Source: Pseudomonadota bacterium (GTDB lineage Bacteria > Pseudomonadota > Gammaproteobacteria > Xanthomonadales > Xanthomonadaceae). From it: DNA of 63,524 nt. This document shows, piece by piece, positions 34,422-43,651 of this stretch. The notes beneath the pieces were generated by a model. That model saw nothing but the letters and a program-made list of their open reading frames with translations. It ran no database searches and was not told the origin of the DNA. Numbering within the stretch: the stretch's first letter is position 1; each line of letters begins with the position of its first letter. Made by a program: the position numbers and the translations under genes. The stretch covers positions 1 through 63,524 of the forward strand of contig JAFEEL010000053.1 of the NCBI GenBank assembly GCA_018241125.1, written 5' to 3'.

Positions 34422-35618
34422 ATGACCCACCCAGCCTACATCGTCGCCGCCACCCGCACGCCCGTCGGCAAGGCCCCGCGCGGGGTGTTCCGCAACACCC
34501 GCCCGGATGAAATGCTCGCGCACGTGCTGCGCGCCGTGGTCGCGCAGGCACCGGGCATCGATACCTCGCGCATCGGCGATGTCATCGTCGGTTGCGCCAT
34601 GCCCGAGGGCGAGCAAGGCATGAACGTGGCGCGCATCGGCGCGCTGCTGGCCGACCTGCCCAACGGCGTGCCGGCGCAGACCATCAACCGTTTCTGCTCG
34701 TCGGGCTTGCAAGCCGTGGCGCTGGCCGCCGATCGCATTCGTCTGGGCGAGGCCGATTTGATGCTCGCCGGCGGCACCGAGTCGATGTCGATGGTGCCGA
34801 TGATGGGGCACAAGGTGGCGATGAGCCCCAAGGTGTTCGACAACGACCACGTCAACATCGCCTACGGCATGGGCATCACCGCCGAGAAGGTCGCCGAGGA
34901 ATGGAAGGTGTCGCGCGCCGCGCAGGATGCCTTCGCGCTGGCCTCGCACCACAAGGCGCTGGCCGCGATCGCCGCCGGCGAGTTCCGTGATGAGATCACC
35001 CCGTTCGAGGTCGTCTCGCACCTGCCCGATCTGGCCGGCAACGCCGTGCGCGTGCGCAAGGCGCTGATCGACACCGACGAAGGCCCGCGCGCCGACACCA
35101 GTGCCGAAGGCTTGGCCAAGCTCAAGCCGGTATTCCGCAACGGCGCCTTTGGCGGCACCGTCACCGCCGGCAATTCCTCGCAGATGTCCGACGGTGCCGG
35201 CGCGGTGCTGCTGGCTTCGGAGTCGGCGATCAAGCAATACGGCCTGACCCCGCTGGCGCGCTTCGTCGGCTTCGCGGTGGCCGGCGTGCGCCCGGAAGTA
35301 ATGGGCATCGGCCCGATCGCGGCGATCCCCAAGGTGCTGGCGCAGGCCGGCTTGTCGAAAGAGCAGATGGACTGGATCGAGCTCAACGAAGCGTTCGCCG
35401 CGCAGGCGCTGGCGGTGATCGGCGACATCGGCCTCGACCCGACCAAGGTGAACCCGCTCGGCGGCGCCATCGCGCTCGGTCACCCGCTCGGTGCCACCGG
35501 CGCGGTGCGCACCGCGACCCTCGTGCACGGCCTGCGCCGGCGCAAACTCAAGTACGGCATGGTGACGATGTGCATCGGCACCGGCATGGGCGCGGCGGGG
35601 ATTTTCGAGGCACTGTGA
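34422..35618 (+). CDS. fadA: Acetyl-CoA acyltransferase (thiolase)
   Basis: Cleaves 3-ketoacyl-CoA with CoA in the last step of beta-oxidation. About 398 residues. The nucleophilic cysteine is in INRFCSSGLQAVA near residue 90, the catalytic His in LGHPLGATGAV near 355, and the second Cys in MCIGTGMGAAG near the C-terminus. The ATG at 34422 starts a normal MTHPAYIVAATRTPVGK N-terminus. Same strand as the FadN-type gene, so the two probably form one functional unit. Confidence 0.95.
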   Translation: MTHPAYIVAATRTPVGKAPRGVFRNTRPDEMLAHVLRAVVAQAPGIDTSRIGDVIVGCAMPEGEQGMNVARIGALLADLPNGVPAQTINRFCSSGLQAVALAADRIRLGEADLMLAGGTESMSMVPMMGHKVAMSPKVFDNDHVNIAYGMGITAEKVAEEWKVSRAAQDAFALASHHKALAAIAAGEFRDEITPFEVVSHLPDLAGNAVRVRKALIDTDEGPRADTSAEGLAKLKPVFRNGAFGGTVTAGNSSQMSDGAGAVLLASESAIKQYGLTPLARFVGFAVAGVRPEVMGIGPIAAIPKVLAQAGLSKEQMDWIELNEAFAAQALAVIGDIGLDPTKVNPLGGAIALGHPLGATGAVRTATLVHGLRRRKLKYGMVTMCIGTGMGAAGIFEAL

Positions 35619-35670
35619 CGCGTGCTGCGATAACCGACGGCTGGCCCTCGCTTGATTTTCCGGCCAGCCC

Positions 35671-36027
35671 CTACATCGTCGCCGTCGGTCGCTCGGAGTT
35701 GGACATTCCGGCGAGGATGGCCTCGATCTTGCCGCGTGCGGCTTCGGCTTCGGCCGATTCGGAGAACTGCACGCCAATGCCGGCCGGGCGGTTGCCCTGC
35801 GCGCCGGCGGGGGTGACCCACACCACCTTGCCGGCGACCGGCAGGCGCTCGCTGCTCTCGGGCAGGGTCATCAGCACGAACACCTCGTCGCCGAGGTTGT
35901 AGCGTTTCGGGGTGGCGATGAAAATGCCGCCGTTCTTCACGAACGGCAGGAAGGCGGTATACACCGCCATCTTGTCCTTCAGTGCCAGCGACAGGATGCC
36001 CTGCCGTGCGCCGCCTGCTCCCATCAT
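35671..36027 (-). CDS. pilZ: Type IV pilus protein PilZ
   Basis: About 118 residues from the ATG at 36027 (a second ATG follows at 36024). ARQGILSLALKDKMAVYTAF and the following NGGIFIATPKRYNLGDEVF are those of the original PilZ pilus assembly protein. This type lacks the RxxxR c-di-GMP-binding motif of most PilZ domains, and none is seen here; it works with PilB and a FimX-type protein in xanthomonads. It is the last gene of the fab–pab–holB run, as in Pseudomonas and Xanthomonas. Confidence 0.93.
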   Translation of the reverse strand: MMGAGGARQGILSLALKDKMAVYTAFLPFVKNGGIFIATPKRYNLGDEVFVLMTLPESSERLPVAGKVVWVTPAGAQGNRPAGIGVQFSESAEAEAARGKIEAILAGMSNSERPTATM

Positions 36028-36125
36028 GATCGACCCCCTGCTCTCCGTGATGACATGAAGTGTAACGCCGTTCCGGCGCGGCGGGATCGGTTCGACGATG
36101 GGGCCGACAACTCGGCCAGCGACGC

Positions 36126-37100
36126 TCAAGCAGCCAGCGCCTGCCGCCATTGTCGCAGCAGCGCGGCGATGGCCAGATCGGCGCGGATCGGGCTGCGCAG
36201 CAGCTCGCGGGTGCGGTTGGCCGCATCGAACCAATCGCCGAGCCTGGCTGCATCGCCGGTACGAGCGAGCTTCCATTCACCGCGCGTTGCCACGCCGAGC
36301 GTGCGCGCTTGCAGATCGACCGCCAGATCGGCGGCGAATGCTAGCCGCTGCGCGGTCTGGTCGTCGGCCAGCCACGCGGCCGCCACTTCCAGCGCTTGTT
36401 TATGGCCGCCGGCGACGGCGGTCAGATCGTTGCGTACTACTTCGCGCAAGTCGAGCAGGCCGGCATCAATCCAGTGCGCGGCCAATCCCGGGTGGCCGTT
36501 GGTGGCGAGCAGGGCCGATCGTGCCAGCGCCTCGTCGTGACCGCGCGCACGCAGCCACGCCAACGCCGTATCGACATCCGGCGGTTGCAGGACGATGCGT
36601 TGGCAGCGGCTGCGGATGGTCGCCGGCAAACGCATCGGCGACTCGCACAACAGCAGCAGGAACCGACCGGGGAGTGGTTCTTCCAATGTCTTCAGTAGCG
36701 CATTGGCGGCGTTGGTGTTCATCGCCGAGGCCGGTTCGATGCGCGCCACCTGCGCGCCGCCGCGCTGCGAGGTGAGCGCGAACCATGCGCCCAGGTCGCG
36801 CACCTGTTCGATCACGATTTCCTTGCGCAGTACGCCGGTTTTCTCGTTCTCGGTGATGCCCACCGCGCGCACGTCCGGGTGCGTGCCAGCCAGGTACAGC
36901 ACGCAGTCGCGGCAACGCCCGCAGGCTTGGTCATCCTCGCGCTGCCGGCACAGCAGGGCTTGCGTGAGCGCGACGGCGAAGGCGTGCTTGCCGATGCGAT
37001 CCGGGCCGCAGATCAGCAGGCCGTGGGCGAGCCGGCCCTCGCCCAGCGACGCCAAGGCCCGGCGCAGCGGCGCGTGCAACCACGGCGCGAGATCGTTCAT
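36126..37100 (-). CDS. holB: DNA polymerase III delta' subunit
   Basis: Clamp-loader subunit. About 324 residues. A Walker A-like GPDRIGKHAFAVALTQALLC near the N-terminus is followed by the four-cysteine zinc module (ACGRCRDCVLYLAGTHPDV) and the sensor-type LLLLCESPMRLPATIRSRCQ. The ATG at 37100 overlaps the tmk stop as ATGA; an in-frame ATG six bases earlier (37106) is also possible. The 98-bp gap to pilZ holds nothing notable. Confidence 0.95.
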   Translation of the reverse strand: MNDLAPWLHAPLRRALASLGEGRLAHGLLICGPDRIGKHAFAVALTQALLCRQREDDQACGRCRDCVLYLAGTHPDVRAVGITENEKTGVLRKEIVIEQVRDLGAWFALTSQRGGAQVARIEPASAMNTNAANALLKTLEEPLPGRFLLLLCESPMRLPATIRSRCQRIVLQPPDVDTALAWLRARGHDEALARSALLATNGHPGLAAHWIDAGLLDLREVVRNDLTAVAGGHKQALEVAAAWLADDQTAQRLAFAADLAVDLQARTLGVATRGEWKLARTGDAARLGDWFDAANRTRELLRSPIRADLAIAALLRQWRQALAA

Positions 37101-37723
37101 GCCCATCTGGCAAAGGCCTGGTCCAGTGCCGCAGTCACCGCAGCGATCACCGCCTCCTGCGACTGGCCGGCGTCGATCACGGCGAAGCGTTGCGGTTCGG
37201 CGGCGACGCGCTGGCGATAGGTGGCGCGCACGCGCTCGAAGAAGTCCTCGCGTTCGCGTTCGATGCGATCCTTGCCCGCCCCGCGCCCGGCCACGCGCGC
37301 GTGGCCTTGGCGCACGTCCACGTCGAGCAACAACGTCAAGTCGGGCTTGAGCGTGGCCGCCCAGCGCTCCAACTCGGCGATGAGGCCGCCATCGATGCCG
37401 CGCCCGCCGCCTTGATAAGCGAAGCTGGCGTCGGTGAAGCGATCACTGAGCACCCACGCGCCGCGTTCCAGCGCCGGGCGCACCAGCTCGCGCACGAGCT
37501 GCGCGCGCGCGGCGAACATCAGCAGCAATTCCGCTTCGGCACAAATCGAATGGGCGGGATCGAGCAGCAGCGTGCGGATCGCCTCGCCCACCGGCGTGCC
37601 GCCGGGCTCGCGGGTCTGCACGACTTCCACGCCGCGACCTTCGATCGCGGCGCGCACGGCTGCCATCGCGCTGGACTTGCCGGCGCCCTCGCCGCCTTCG
37701 ACGGAAATCAGCCGGCCCGTCAT
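37097..37723 (-). CDS. tmk: Thymidylate kinase
   Basis: Phosphorylates dTMP to dTDP. 208 residues. The P-loop is in SVEGGEGAGKSSAMAAVR, the DRx/lid region in SDRFTDASFAYQGGGRGID. It overlaps mltG upstream and holB downstream by four bases each, so the three are tightly coupled. Confidence 0.97.
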   Translation of the reverse strand: MTGRLISVEGGEGAGKSSAMAAVRAAIEGRGVEVVQTREPGGTPVGEAIRTLLLDPAHSICAEAELLLMFAARAQLVRELVRPALERGAWVLSDRFTDASFAYQGGGRGIDGGLIAELERWAATLKPDLTLLLDVDVRQGHARVAGRGAGKDRIEREREDFFERVRATYRQRVAAEPQRFAVIDAGQSQEAVIAAVTAALDQAFARWA

Positions 37724-38775
37724 TGCTGCTGCTGGCGCTTGTCACGTTGCAGCTTCACGTAGTGGGCCACCGCCGCGTTGTGCTCGCTCAATGTGGCTGA
37801 GAACACATGTCCGCCGCTGCCGCTGGCGACGAAATACAGGGCGGTGCCGGCTTCCGGATGCGTGGCCGCCTGCAACGCGGCACGGCCGGGCATGGCGATG
37901 GGCGTGGGCGGCAGGCCGCTGCGCGTGTAGGTGTTGTACGGCGTATCGACGATCAAATCGCGCTTGGTGATGGTGCCGTTGTAGCGCCCGCCCATGCCGT
38001 AGATCACGGTCGGGTCGGTCTCCAGCTTCATGCCGGTTTGCAGGCGGCGGATGAACACCCCGGCGATCTTCGCGCGTTCTTCCGGTACGCCGGTTTCCTT
38101 CTCGACGATCGACGCCAGGATCAAGGCTTGATCGGGCGTTTGCAGGCTGAGCGTCGGGTCGCGGTGATCCCACGCCTGCGCCAGCGCCTTGTCCATCGCC
38201 TTGGCCGCGCGCGAGAGCAAGGCGATGTCGGTGGTGTCGTTGGTGTAGGCATAGGTTTCAGGCAGGAAGCGCCCTTCCGGCTGCTCGCGCGGGCGGTCGA
38301 GCTGCTGCATCAACGCCTTGTCGCCGGTCATCTCCAGCAGGTGCTGCATGTGCGGCGCAGTTTTCAGCGCGGCGCGCAGCTCGCGCATGTTCCAGCCCTC
38401 GACGATGGTGAACTTGTACTGGATCACCTTGCCTTCGGCGATGTTCAACAACAGCTCGGCTGGCGTCATCTTGCCCAGCACCGCGTATTCGCCGACCTGC
38501 ATCTTCGAGCGCACACGCATGCGCGCGGCAAGGATTTGCCATTCGACGTCGTTGCCGGCGCTCACGCCCGCTTCACGCAGGCCCTTGACCACGCCGGCCA
38601 GCGATTCGCCGGGGCGGATCACGATACGGGTGTCGGCGCCGCCGATCGGCGTTTGCGTGAACTTGCGGTAGTGCAGGAAGCCGACGATGCCGGCAGCCAG
38701 AGCCGCGAGCAACAGCAGCAAGAACACGGTGCGCACGATGCGGGCGAACACGCCGCGCTTGGGTTGGTCGGTCAC
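37720..38775 (-). CDS. mltG: Endolytic murein transglycosylase MltG
   Basis: Cleaves nascent peptidoglycan strands and sets their length; inner-membrane anchored. About 351 residues from a GTG at 38775 that overlaps the pabC stop (GTGA). A short basic N-terminus is followed by one transmembrane helix (VFLLLLLAALAAGIVGFLHY), a LysM-like region, and the YceG domain with the catalytic Glu in SIVEKETGVPEE and DPTVIYGMG. The C-terminus ends in a Gln-rich tail. Confidence 0.95.
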   Translation of the reverse strand: MTDQPKRGVFARIVRTVFLLLLLAALAAGIVGFLHYRKFTQTPIGGADTRIVIRPGESLAGVVKGLREAGVSAGNDVEWQILAARMRVRSKMQVGEYAVLGKMTPAELLLNIAEGKVIQYKFTIVEGWNMRELRAALKTAPHMQHLLEMTGDKALMQQLDRPREQPEGRFLPETYAYTNDTTDIALLSRAAKAMDKALAQAWDHRDPTLSLQTPDQALILASIVEKETGVPEERAKIAGVFIRRLQTGMKLETDPTVIYGMGGRYNGTITKRDLIVDTPYNTYTRSGLPPTPIAMPGRAALQAATHPEAGTALYFVASGSGGHVFSATLSEHNAAVAHYVKLQRDKRQQQQ

Positions 38776-39632
38776 AGCGACTCCGATGCTGCCGATTCGA
38801 TCGCGGCAAATGCCGGCTCGGCCAGCGCCAGCGCCGCTCGCAGCCCACGCACCGCCTCGTGCATGGCCCACCGGCGCTGCCCCACGGCCGCGACCGCAAG
38901 GATACCGCGCACGGCGTTGCAAAGGATCACCGCATCGGCCGATTCCACGTCCGCCCGCGACAGCGTAGCCTCACCGGCACCCTGGATGTGATCCAGAATC
39001 CAGCCGCGACAGATGCCTGCGATGCCGCAGTCGGCCACCGGCGGGGTCAGCCAGCGCCCATCGCGCAGCACGAACAGGTTGGCGGAGGTGGCCGCCACTA
39101 CGCGCCCGGAGGTATCGCACATCAGGCCCTCGTGGATCGACGACGTGTCCGGATCGGCATCGCTCCACTCGGCCCGCGCCAGTACCTGTTCAAGTCGGTT
39201 CAGATGCTTGATTCCAGCCAGACGCGGCTGGATGGCCAGCGGCGTGGCGCACCAGCGCAGCGTCAGTCCTGCACGCGGCGGCAGGGGCGGCGGATCGGAC
39301 AGGCACATCGCCACTGTCGAAAGCGCATCCGTGGGCGGCGCGTAACCGCGCGCGCCGACGCCACGGGTGAGGATGAGCTTGAGCACGCCGCGTGCGCGGC
39401 CATCGATCAGCGCATCGGCCTGATGACGCAGAAAGTCCGCATGTGGATTGGGGATGCCCAATCGCGCGCAGCCCAGCGCCAGCCGCGCCATATGCGCGTC
39501 CCACCACACCGGCACGCCGCGGTGCACGAGGATCGTCTCGAACAGGCCATCGCCATAGGCAAACCCACGGTCGCCCGGATCGATGGCATCCACCCGTGCA
39601 TCGCCACGCCACAGCCGCCAGATCGGGATCAC
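38772..39632 (-). CDS. pabC: Aminodeoxychorismate lyase
   Basis: PLP enzyme releasing pyruvate from aminodeoxychorismate to give p-aminobenzoate for folate. 286 residues of aminotransferase fold IV. RGFAYGDGLFETI near the N-terminus and the PLP lysine in GIKHLNRLEQVLAR are clear. It overlaps pabB upstream by four bases and mltG downstream by four, so both steps from chorismate to pABA are coupled here. Confidence 0.94.
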   Translation of the reverse strand: MIPIWRLWRGDARVDAIDPGDRGFAYGDGLFETILVHRGVPVWWDAHMARLALGCARLGIPNPHADFLRHQADALIDGRARGVLKLILTRGVGARGYAPPTDALSTVAMCLSDPPPLPPRAGLTLRWCATPLAIQPRLAGIKHLNRLEQVLARAEWSDADPDTSSIHEGLMCDTSGRVVAATSANLFVLRDGRWLTPPVADCGIAGICRGWILDHIQGAGEATLSRADVESADAVILCNAVRGILAVAAVGQRRWAMHEAVRGLRAALALAEPAFAAIESAASESL

Positions 39633-41080
39633 CCTGCGACTCCCAACGCACGCAGCAGGCCGCGCGCCTTGGCCCGGGTTTCGTCCAGTTCCAGCGCCGC
39701 ATCCGAATCGGCGACGATGCCCGCACCGGCCCGGAAGCTCACGCGGTCACCGATCTGGCGCAGGGTGCGGATCAGAATGTTCAAGTCCAGATCGCCATTG
39801 CGATCCAGATAGCCCAGCGCGCCGGTGTATTCGCCGCGCCCCACGCCTTCCAGCGCGGCGATGATCTGCATGCAGCGCACCTTCGGGCAACCGGTGATGG
39901 TGCCGCCCGGGAACACTGCAGCGATCGCCTGCCCCGGCGTTACCGCATCGCGCAGCGTTCCGCGCACGTTGGAAACGATGTGGTGCACGTGTGCATAGCT
40001 CTCCACCGCCATCAGCTCATCGACCTGCACGCTGCCCGGCACGCACACACGCCCGAGGTCGTTGCGTTCCAGATCGATCAGCATCACGTGCTCGGCGCGC
40101 TCCTTGGGATGGTCGATCAACTCGCGCACGCGCGCGGCCTCATCGTCGCCGGCACGGCGCGGGCGGGTGCCGGCAATGGGGCGGGTTTCGATCACCCGCT
40201 CGCGTATCGAGATCAGCCGCTCCGGCGAGGAGCTAGCCAGCGACCATTGAGGCTGGACGAAAGACGCCGCGAACGGTGAGGGATTGGCGGCGCGCAGTCG
40301 CGCATACACCGCGCCGGGTGCGGGTGCCTGCTCGAAGCGGGCACGCCAGCCACGCGAGAGGTTGACCTGAAAGGTGTCGCCAGCCCGGAGATGTTCGTGG
40401 ACGCGGGCCACACCGGCGAGGAAGTGCTGCGGGTCGTCCTCTTCGACAACCATCGGCGCCTTCCAGCTCGCACTCGGCGTGGCGGCTGTGGCGATCTGCG
40501 CGATATCGGCAATCACTTGATCGAGCAGTGGTCCCCTCCCCGGCTCGGCCACCGCGACCACGCGTCCGGATGCACGCTCGCGCAGCAGCACCGCGGGGCA
40601 ACGCAACGCCAGCGCAGTGGGCAGCGCGTACGTGTCGGGATGCGGCAGATTCACGGTCGGCTCGATCTGCCCGACCAACTCGTAACCCAGATACAGCGCC
40701 CAACCGCCGTGGCAGGGCAGCGCCGATTCGTCACGACCCGCGTGGCGTCGCGATGCTGCAAGCCCCTGCTCCGCCCGCCACGCCGCATCCAGCGCGTCCA
40801 GGAAACTCCCGGCCAGCGCCTGCCCATCGAGGGTGGCGACGGCGCCATGCGCATCGCAGCGCAAGCCGCTGCCGTCGGCGATGAACAACAGATCCCAGCG
40901 CGCGCGCGGCGTGCCATCGGCGACGCTTTCGAGCAGCAACGGATAGCGCAGCGGGAAGGCACGGTGCAGGGCGAGCAGATCGGTGTCGCGTGGCAACGGG
41001 CGAATCACCCGATCCACTGGCGTGCCGGTCATCGGTCCCATCGCGCGCATCCGCCCGTCGTGTCGCGCAAGAAAATCCAC
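39629..41080 (-). CDS. pabB: Aminodeoxychorismate synthase component I
   Basis: Converts chorismate to aminodeoxychorismate with ammonia from PabA. Up to 483 residues from a GTG at 41080; ATG codons at 41050, 41041 and 41032 are alternatives. The chorismate-binding C-terminal half has ETRPIAGTRPRR, DLERNDLGRV and FPGGTITGCPK. E. coli PabB has PIKGT with a nucleophilic lysine; here it is PIAGT, as in anthranilate synthase and as I recall for the characterised Stenotrophomonas maltophilia enzyme. Position next to pabC argues for pABA rather than tryptophan synthesis. The glutaminase subunit is not in the window. Confidence 0.9.
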   Translation of the reverse strand: MDFLARHDGRMRAMGPMTGTPVDRVIRPLPRDTDLLALHRAFPLRYPLLLESVADGTPRARWDLLFIADGSGLRCDAHGAVATLDGQALAGSFLDALDAAWRAEQGLAASRRHAGRDESALPCHGGWALYLGYELVGQIEPTVNLPHPDTYALPTALALRCPAVLLRERASGRVVAVAEPGRGPLLDQVIADIAQIATAATPSASWKAPMVVEEDDPQHFLAGVARVHEHLRAGDTFQVNLSRGWRARFEQAPAPGAVYARLRAANPSPFAASFVQPQWSLASSSPERLISIRERVIETRPIAGTRPRRAGDDEAARVRELIDHPKERAEHVMLIDLERNDLGRVCVPGSVQVDELMAVESYAHVHHIVSNVRGTLRDAVTPGQAIAAVFPGGTITGCPKVRCMQIIAALEGVGRGEYTGALGYLDRNGDLDLNILIRTLRQIGDRVSFRAGAGIVADSDAALELDETRAKARGLLRALGVAG

Positions 41081-41101
41081 CCGCCGCCAAATCGCTGTCG
41101 A

Positions 41102-42340
41102 TCAGATCGTGCGGAACACCAAGGTGCCATTGGTGCCGCCGAACCCGAAGCCATTGGACACCGCCACGCGGATCTTCTTCTCGCGCGCCACATTGGGCAC
41201 GTAGTCCAGATCGCAACCTTCGCCGGGATGATCGAGATTGATGGTCGGCGGGACGATGCCGTGGTGCAGCGCCTTGACGCTGAAGATCGCCTCGATGCCA
41301 CCAGCCGCGCCGAGCAGGTGCCCGGTCATGGACTTGGTCGAACTGACCATCGTCTGGTAGGCGTGATCGCCCAGCGCACGCTTGAGCGCCAGCGTCTCGG
41401 CCACATCGCCCAGCGGCGTGGAGGTGCCGTGCGCGTTGACGTAGTCCACCTCGTGCGCGGCGATCTTCGCATCGCGCAAGGCAATGCCCATGCAGCGCGC
41501 CGGTCCTTCGCCGTTCTCGCTGGGCGCGGTCATGTGGAAGGCATCGGACGTAGCGCCGAAGCCGGCCAGCTCGCAATAGATGCGCGCGCCGCGCGCCTTG
41601 GCATGCTCGTATTCTTCCAGGATCAGGATGCCGGCGCCGTCGCCGAGCACGAAGCCGTCGCGGTCGCGATCCCACGGACGGCTGGCGCGCGTGGGGTCGT
41701 CGTTGCGGGTGGACATCGCCTTCATCGCGCAAAACCCGCCAACCGAAGTCGGCGAAGCACCGTACTCGGCACCGCCTGCGATCATCACGTCGGCGTCGCC
41801 GTGCTGGATCGTGCGCATCGCCATGCCAATGCTGTGGTTGGACGTGGCGCACGCCGAAACCGCCGAGAAATTCGGCCCCTTGATGCCCTTGAGGATGCAC
41901 AGGTGGCCGGAGACCATGTTGATGATGGTCGATGGCACGTAGAACGGCGACACCTTGCGCGGCCCGCCGTCGCGCAACGCCAGCGTGGTCTTCTCGATGC
42001 CGGCGATGCCGCCGATGCCCGAACCGATGATCACGCCGATGCGCTCGGCATTGGCCTCGGTGATCTCAAGCCCGGCGTCGGCGATGGCGTCGGTGCTGGC
42101 GGCCACCCCGTAGTGGATAAAGGGATCCATCTTCTTCACGTCCTTGGGCTGGACGTATTTCGTCGGGTCGAAATCGCGCACTTCGCCGGCGATGGTGGTG
42201 GCGTAGCCGGTGGTGTCGAAGTGGGTGATCGGGCCGATGCCGGATCGACCGTTGACGATGTGATCCCACGCGGTGGTCAGATCATTGCCCACCGGCGAGA
42301 CGATGCCCAACCCGGTGACGACGACGCGGCGCTGGCTCAT
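41102..42340 (-). CDS. fabF: 3-oxoacyl-ACP synthase II
   Basis: Elongating condensing enzyme of fatty-acid synthesis. 412 residues, normal length. Catalytic Cys in SACATSNHSIGMA, the two histidines in NAHGTSTPLGD and MTGHLLGAAGG, and the C-terminal GFGFGGTNGTLVF loop are all present. It follows acpP after a hairpin-containing gap and precedes pabB by about 21 bp. Confidence 0.97.
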   Translation of the reverse strand: MSQRRVVVTGLGIVSPVGNDLTTAWDHIVNGRSGIGPITHFDTTGYATTIAGEVRDFDPTKYVQPKDVKKMDPFIHYGVAASTDAIADAGLEITEANAERIGVIIGSGIGGIAGIEKTTLALRDGGPRKVSPFYVPSTIINMVSGHLCILKGIKGPNFSAVSACATSNHSIGMAMRTIQHGDADVMIAGGAEYGASPTSVGGFCAMKAMSTRNDDPTRASRPWDRDRDGFVLGDGAGILILEEYEHAKARGARIYCELAGFGATSDAFHMTAPSENGEGPARCMGIALRDAKIAAHEVDYVNAHGTSTPLGDVAETLALKRALGDHAYQTMVSSTKSMTGHLLGAAGGIEAIFSVKALHHGIVPPTINLDHPGEGCDLDYVPNVAREKKIRVAVSNGFGFGGTNGTLVFRTI

Positions 42341-42397
42341 GGCTGGCTCCTGTTGCCCGATACGCGCGCCGGTTGACTGGTGCGCCGCAAATGCGCA

Positions 42398-42475
42398 GGG
42401 CCGCGATGTGCGGCCCCGGCGCGATTCAATCGCGCAAAGGAATACCCCATTGCGCGCCCGGCCTCGGAGGGCCGG
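42398..42475 (-). terminator. Hairpins between acpP and fabF
   Basis: Three GC-rich inverted repeats lie in the 154-bp gap: GGGCCGC–GATGT–GCGGCCC (42398–42416), GCGCGATT–C–AATCGCGC (42420–42436) and CCGGCC–TCGGAG–GGCCGG (42458–42475). None has a strong T run, so partial termination or 3'-end protection of an abundant acpP transcript is more likely than full termination. This is inference. Confidence 0.4.
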
Positions 42476-42494
42476 ATATCAAGCGCGATTGAAA

Positions 42495-42734
42495 TCAGGA
42501 CTTGACGTGCGCTTTGACGTAGTCGATCGCCTGCTGCACGGTGGTGATCTTCTCGGCGTCCTCGTCCGGGATCTCGCACTCGAACTCTTCTTCCAGCGCC
42601 ATCACCAGCTCGACCGTGTCGAGCGAGTCGGCGCCCAGATCGTCCACGAACGAAGCGTTGTTGGTGACGTCTTCTTCCTTGGCGCCCAACTGCTCGACGA
42701 CGATCTTCTTGACGCGCTCTTCGATGGTGCTCAT
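42495..42734 (-). CDS. acpP: Acyl carrier protein
   Basis: 79-residue acidic carrier of acyl chains. The phosphopantetheine attachment serine is in [20 protein letters not shown]. Length and acidity are normal. It lies between fabG (about 170 bp upstream) and fabF, the standard fab order. The gap to fabG contains short GAGGACAGA-type repeats and no gene. Confidence 0.98.
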   Translation of the reverse strand: MSTIEERVKKIVVEQLGAKEEDVTNNASFVDDLGADSLDTVELVMALEEEFECEIPDEDAEKITTVQQAIDYVKAHVKS

Positions 42735-42904
42735 GTGTGGCCCTCGGTTGATCCGGAATGCCGCCCTGCGGCGTGGCCGGTCAGTTTACAGAAGACCGAG
42801 GACGGAAGACAGAGGACAGAAAGGTGGTCAGTAGGCAGTGAACAGTCGAAGCAAGTGATCCAACCTCTGAATACTGGCTACTGCATGCCTTCCGCCCTCT
42901 GTCC

Positions 42905-43651
42905 TCAGCTCATGTACATCCCGCCGTTGACGTGCAGTGTCTGGCCGGTGATGTAGGCCGCGTCGGGACCTGCGAGGAAGGCCACCGCGCGGGCGATTTC
43001 TGCCGGCTCGCCCAAGCGCCCCAACGCGATCTGCCCGAGCATCGCCTGCTTGGCTTCTTCGGGCAGGACGCGGGTCATGTCGGTGTCGATGAAACCCGGG
43101 GCGACCACGTTGACGGTGATCGAGCGCGAGCCGATCTCGCGCGCCAGCGACTTGCTGAACGCGATGATGCCGGCCTTGGCAGCGGCGTAGTTGGCCTGCC
43201 CGGGATTGCCGGTAGCGCCGATCACCGAGGCGATGTTGACGATGCGGCCGCGGCGCGCCTTCATCATCGAGCGCATGACCGCCTTGCAGGTGCGGAACAC
43301 CGAGGTCAGGTTGGTGTCGATGATCGCCTGCCAGTCCTCCTCTTTCATGCGCATCAGCAGGTTGTCGCGGGTGATGCCGGCGTTGTTGACGAGCACCGAG
43401 ACAGGGCCGAACTGCTTGCCGATCGCTTCGATCAGCGCATCGATCGCGGCGCCGTCGTTGACATTCAGCACCCGGCCCGCGCCGCCATGTGCGGACAATC
43501 GCTCGCCGATGGCGTCGGCTCCGGCCGATGACGTCGCCGTGCCGATCACCTTGGCGCCGCGGGCGGCCAGTTCGTCTGCGATCGCCGCACCGATGCCGCG
43601 ACTGGCGCCGGTGACCAGTGCGATTTCACCGTCGAGAACATGCGCGTTCAT
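42905..43651 (-). CDS. fabG: 3-oxoacyl-ACP reductase
   Basis: NADPH-dependent reductase of fatty-acid synthesis. 248 residues, short-chain dehydrogenase fold: TGASRGIGAAIADEL cofactor loop, NNAGITRDNL, catalytic Ser in NIASVIGATGNPGQ and YAAAK with the Tyr/Lys pair, and the C-terminal ITGQTLHVNGGMYM. The start overlaps the fabD stop by four bases. Confidence 0.97.
   Translation of the reverse strand: MNAHVLDGEIALVTGASRGIGAAIADELAARGAKVIGTATSSAGADAIGERLSAHGGAGRVLNVNDGAAIDALIEAIGKQFGPVSVLVNNAGITRDNLLMRMKEEDWQAIIDTNLTSVFRTCKAVMRSMMKARRGRIVNIASVIGATGNPGQANYAAAKAGIIAFSKSLAREIGSRSITVNVVAPGFIDTDMTRVLPEEAKQAMLGQIALGRLGEPAEIARAVAFLAGPDAAYITGQTLHVNGGMYMS

Noticed and set aside
33994-34425. 143-residue frame between the FadN-type and thiolase genes
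   Set aside because: It overlaps the end of the FadN-type gene and continues through the GACTCGG repeats; no conserved features.
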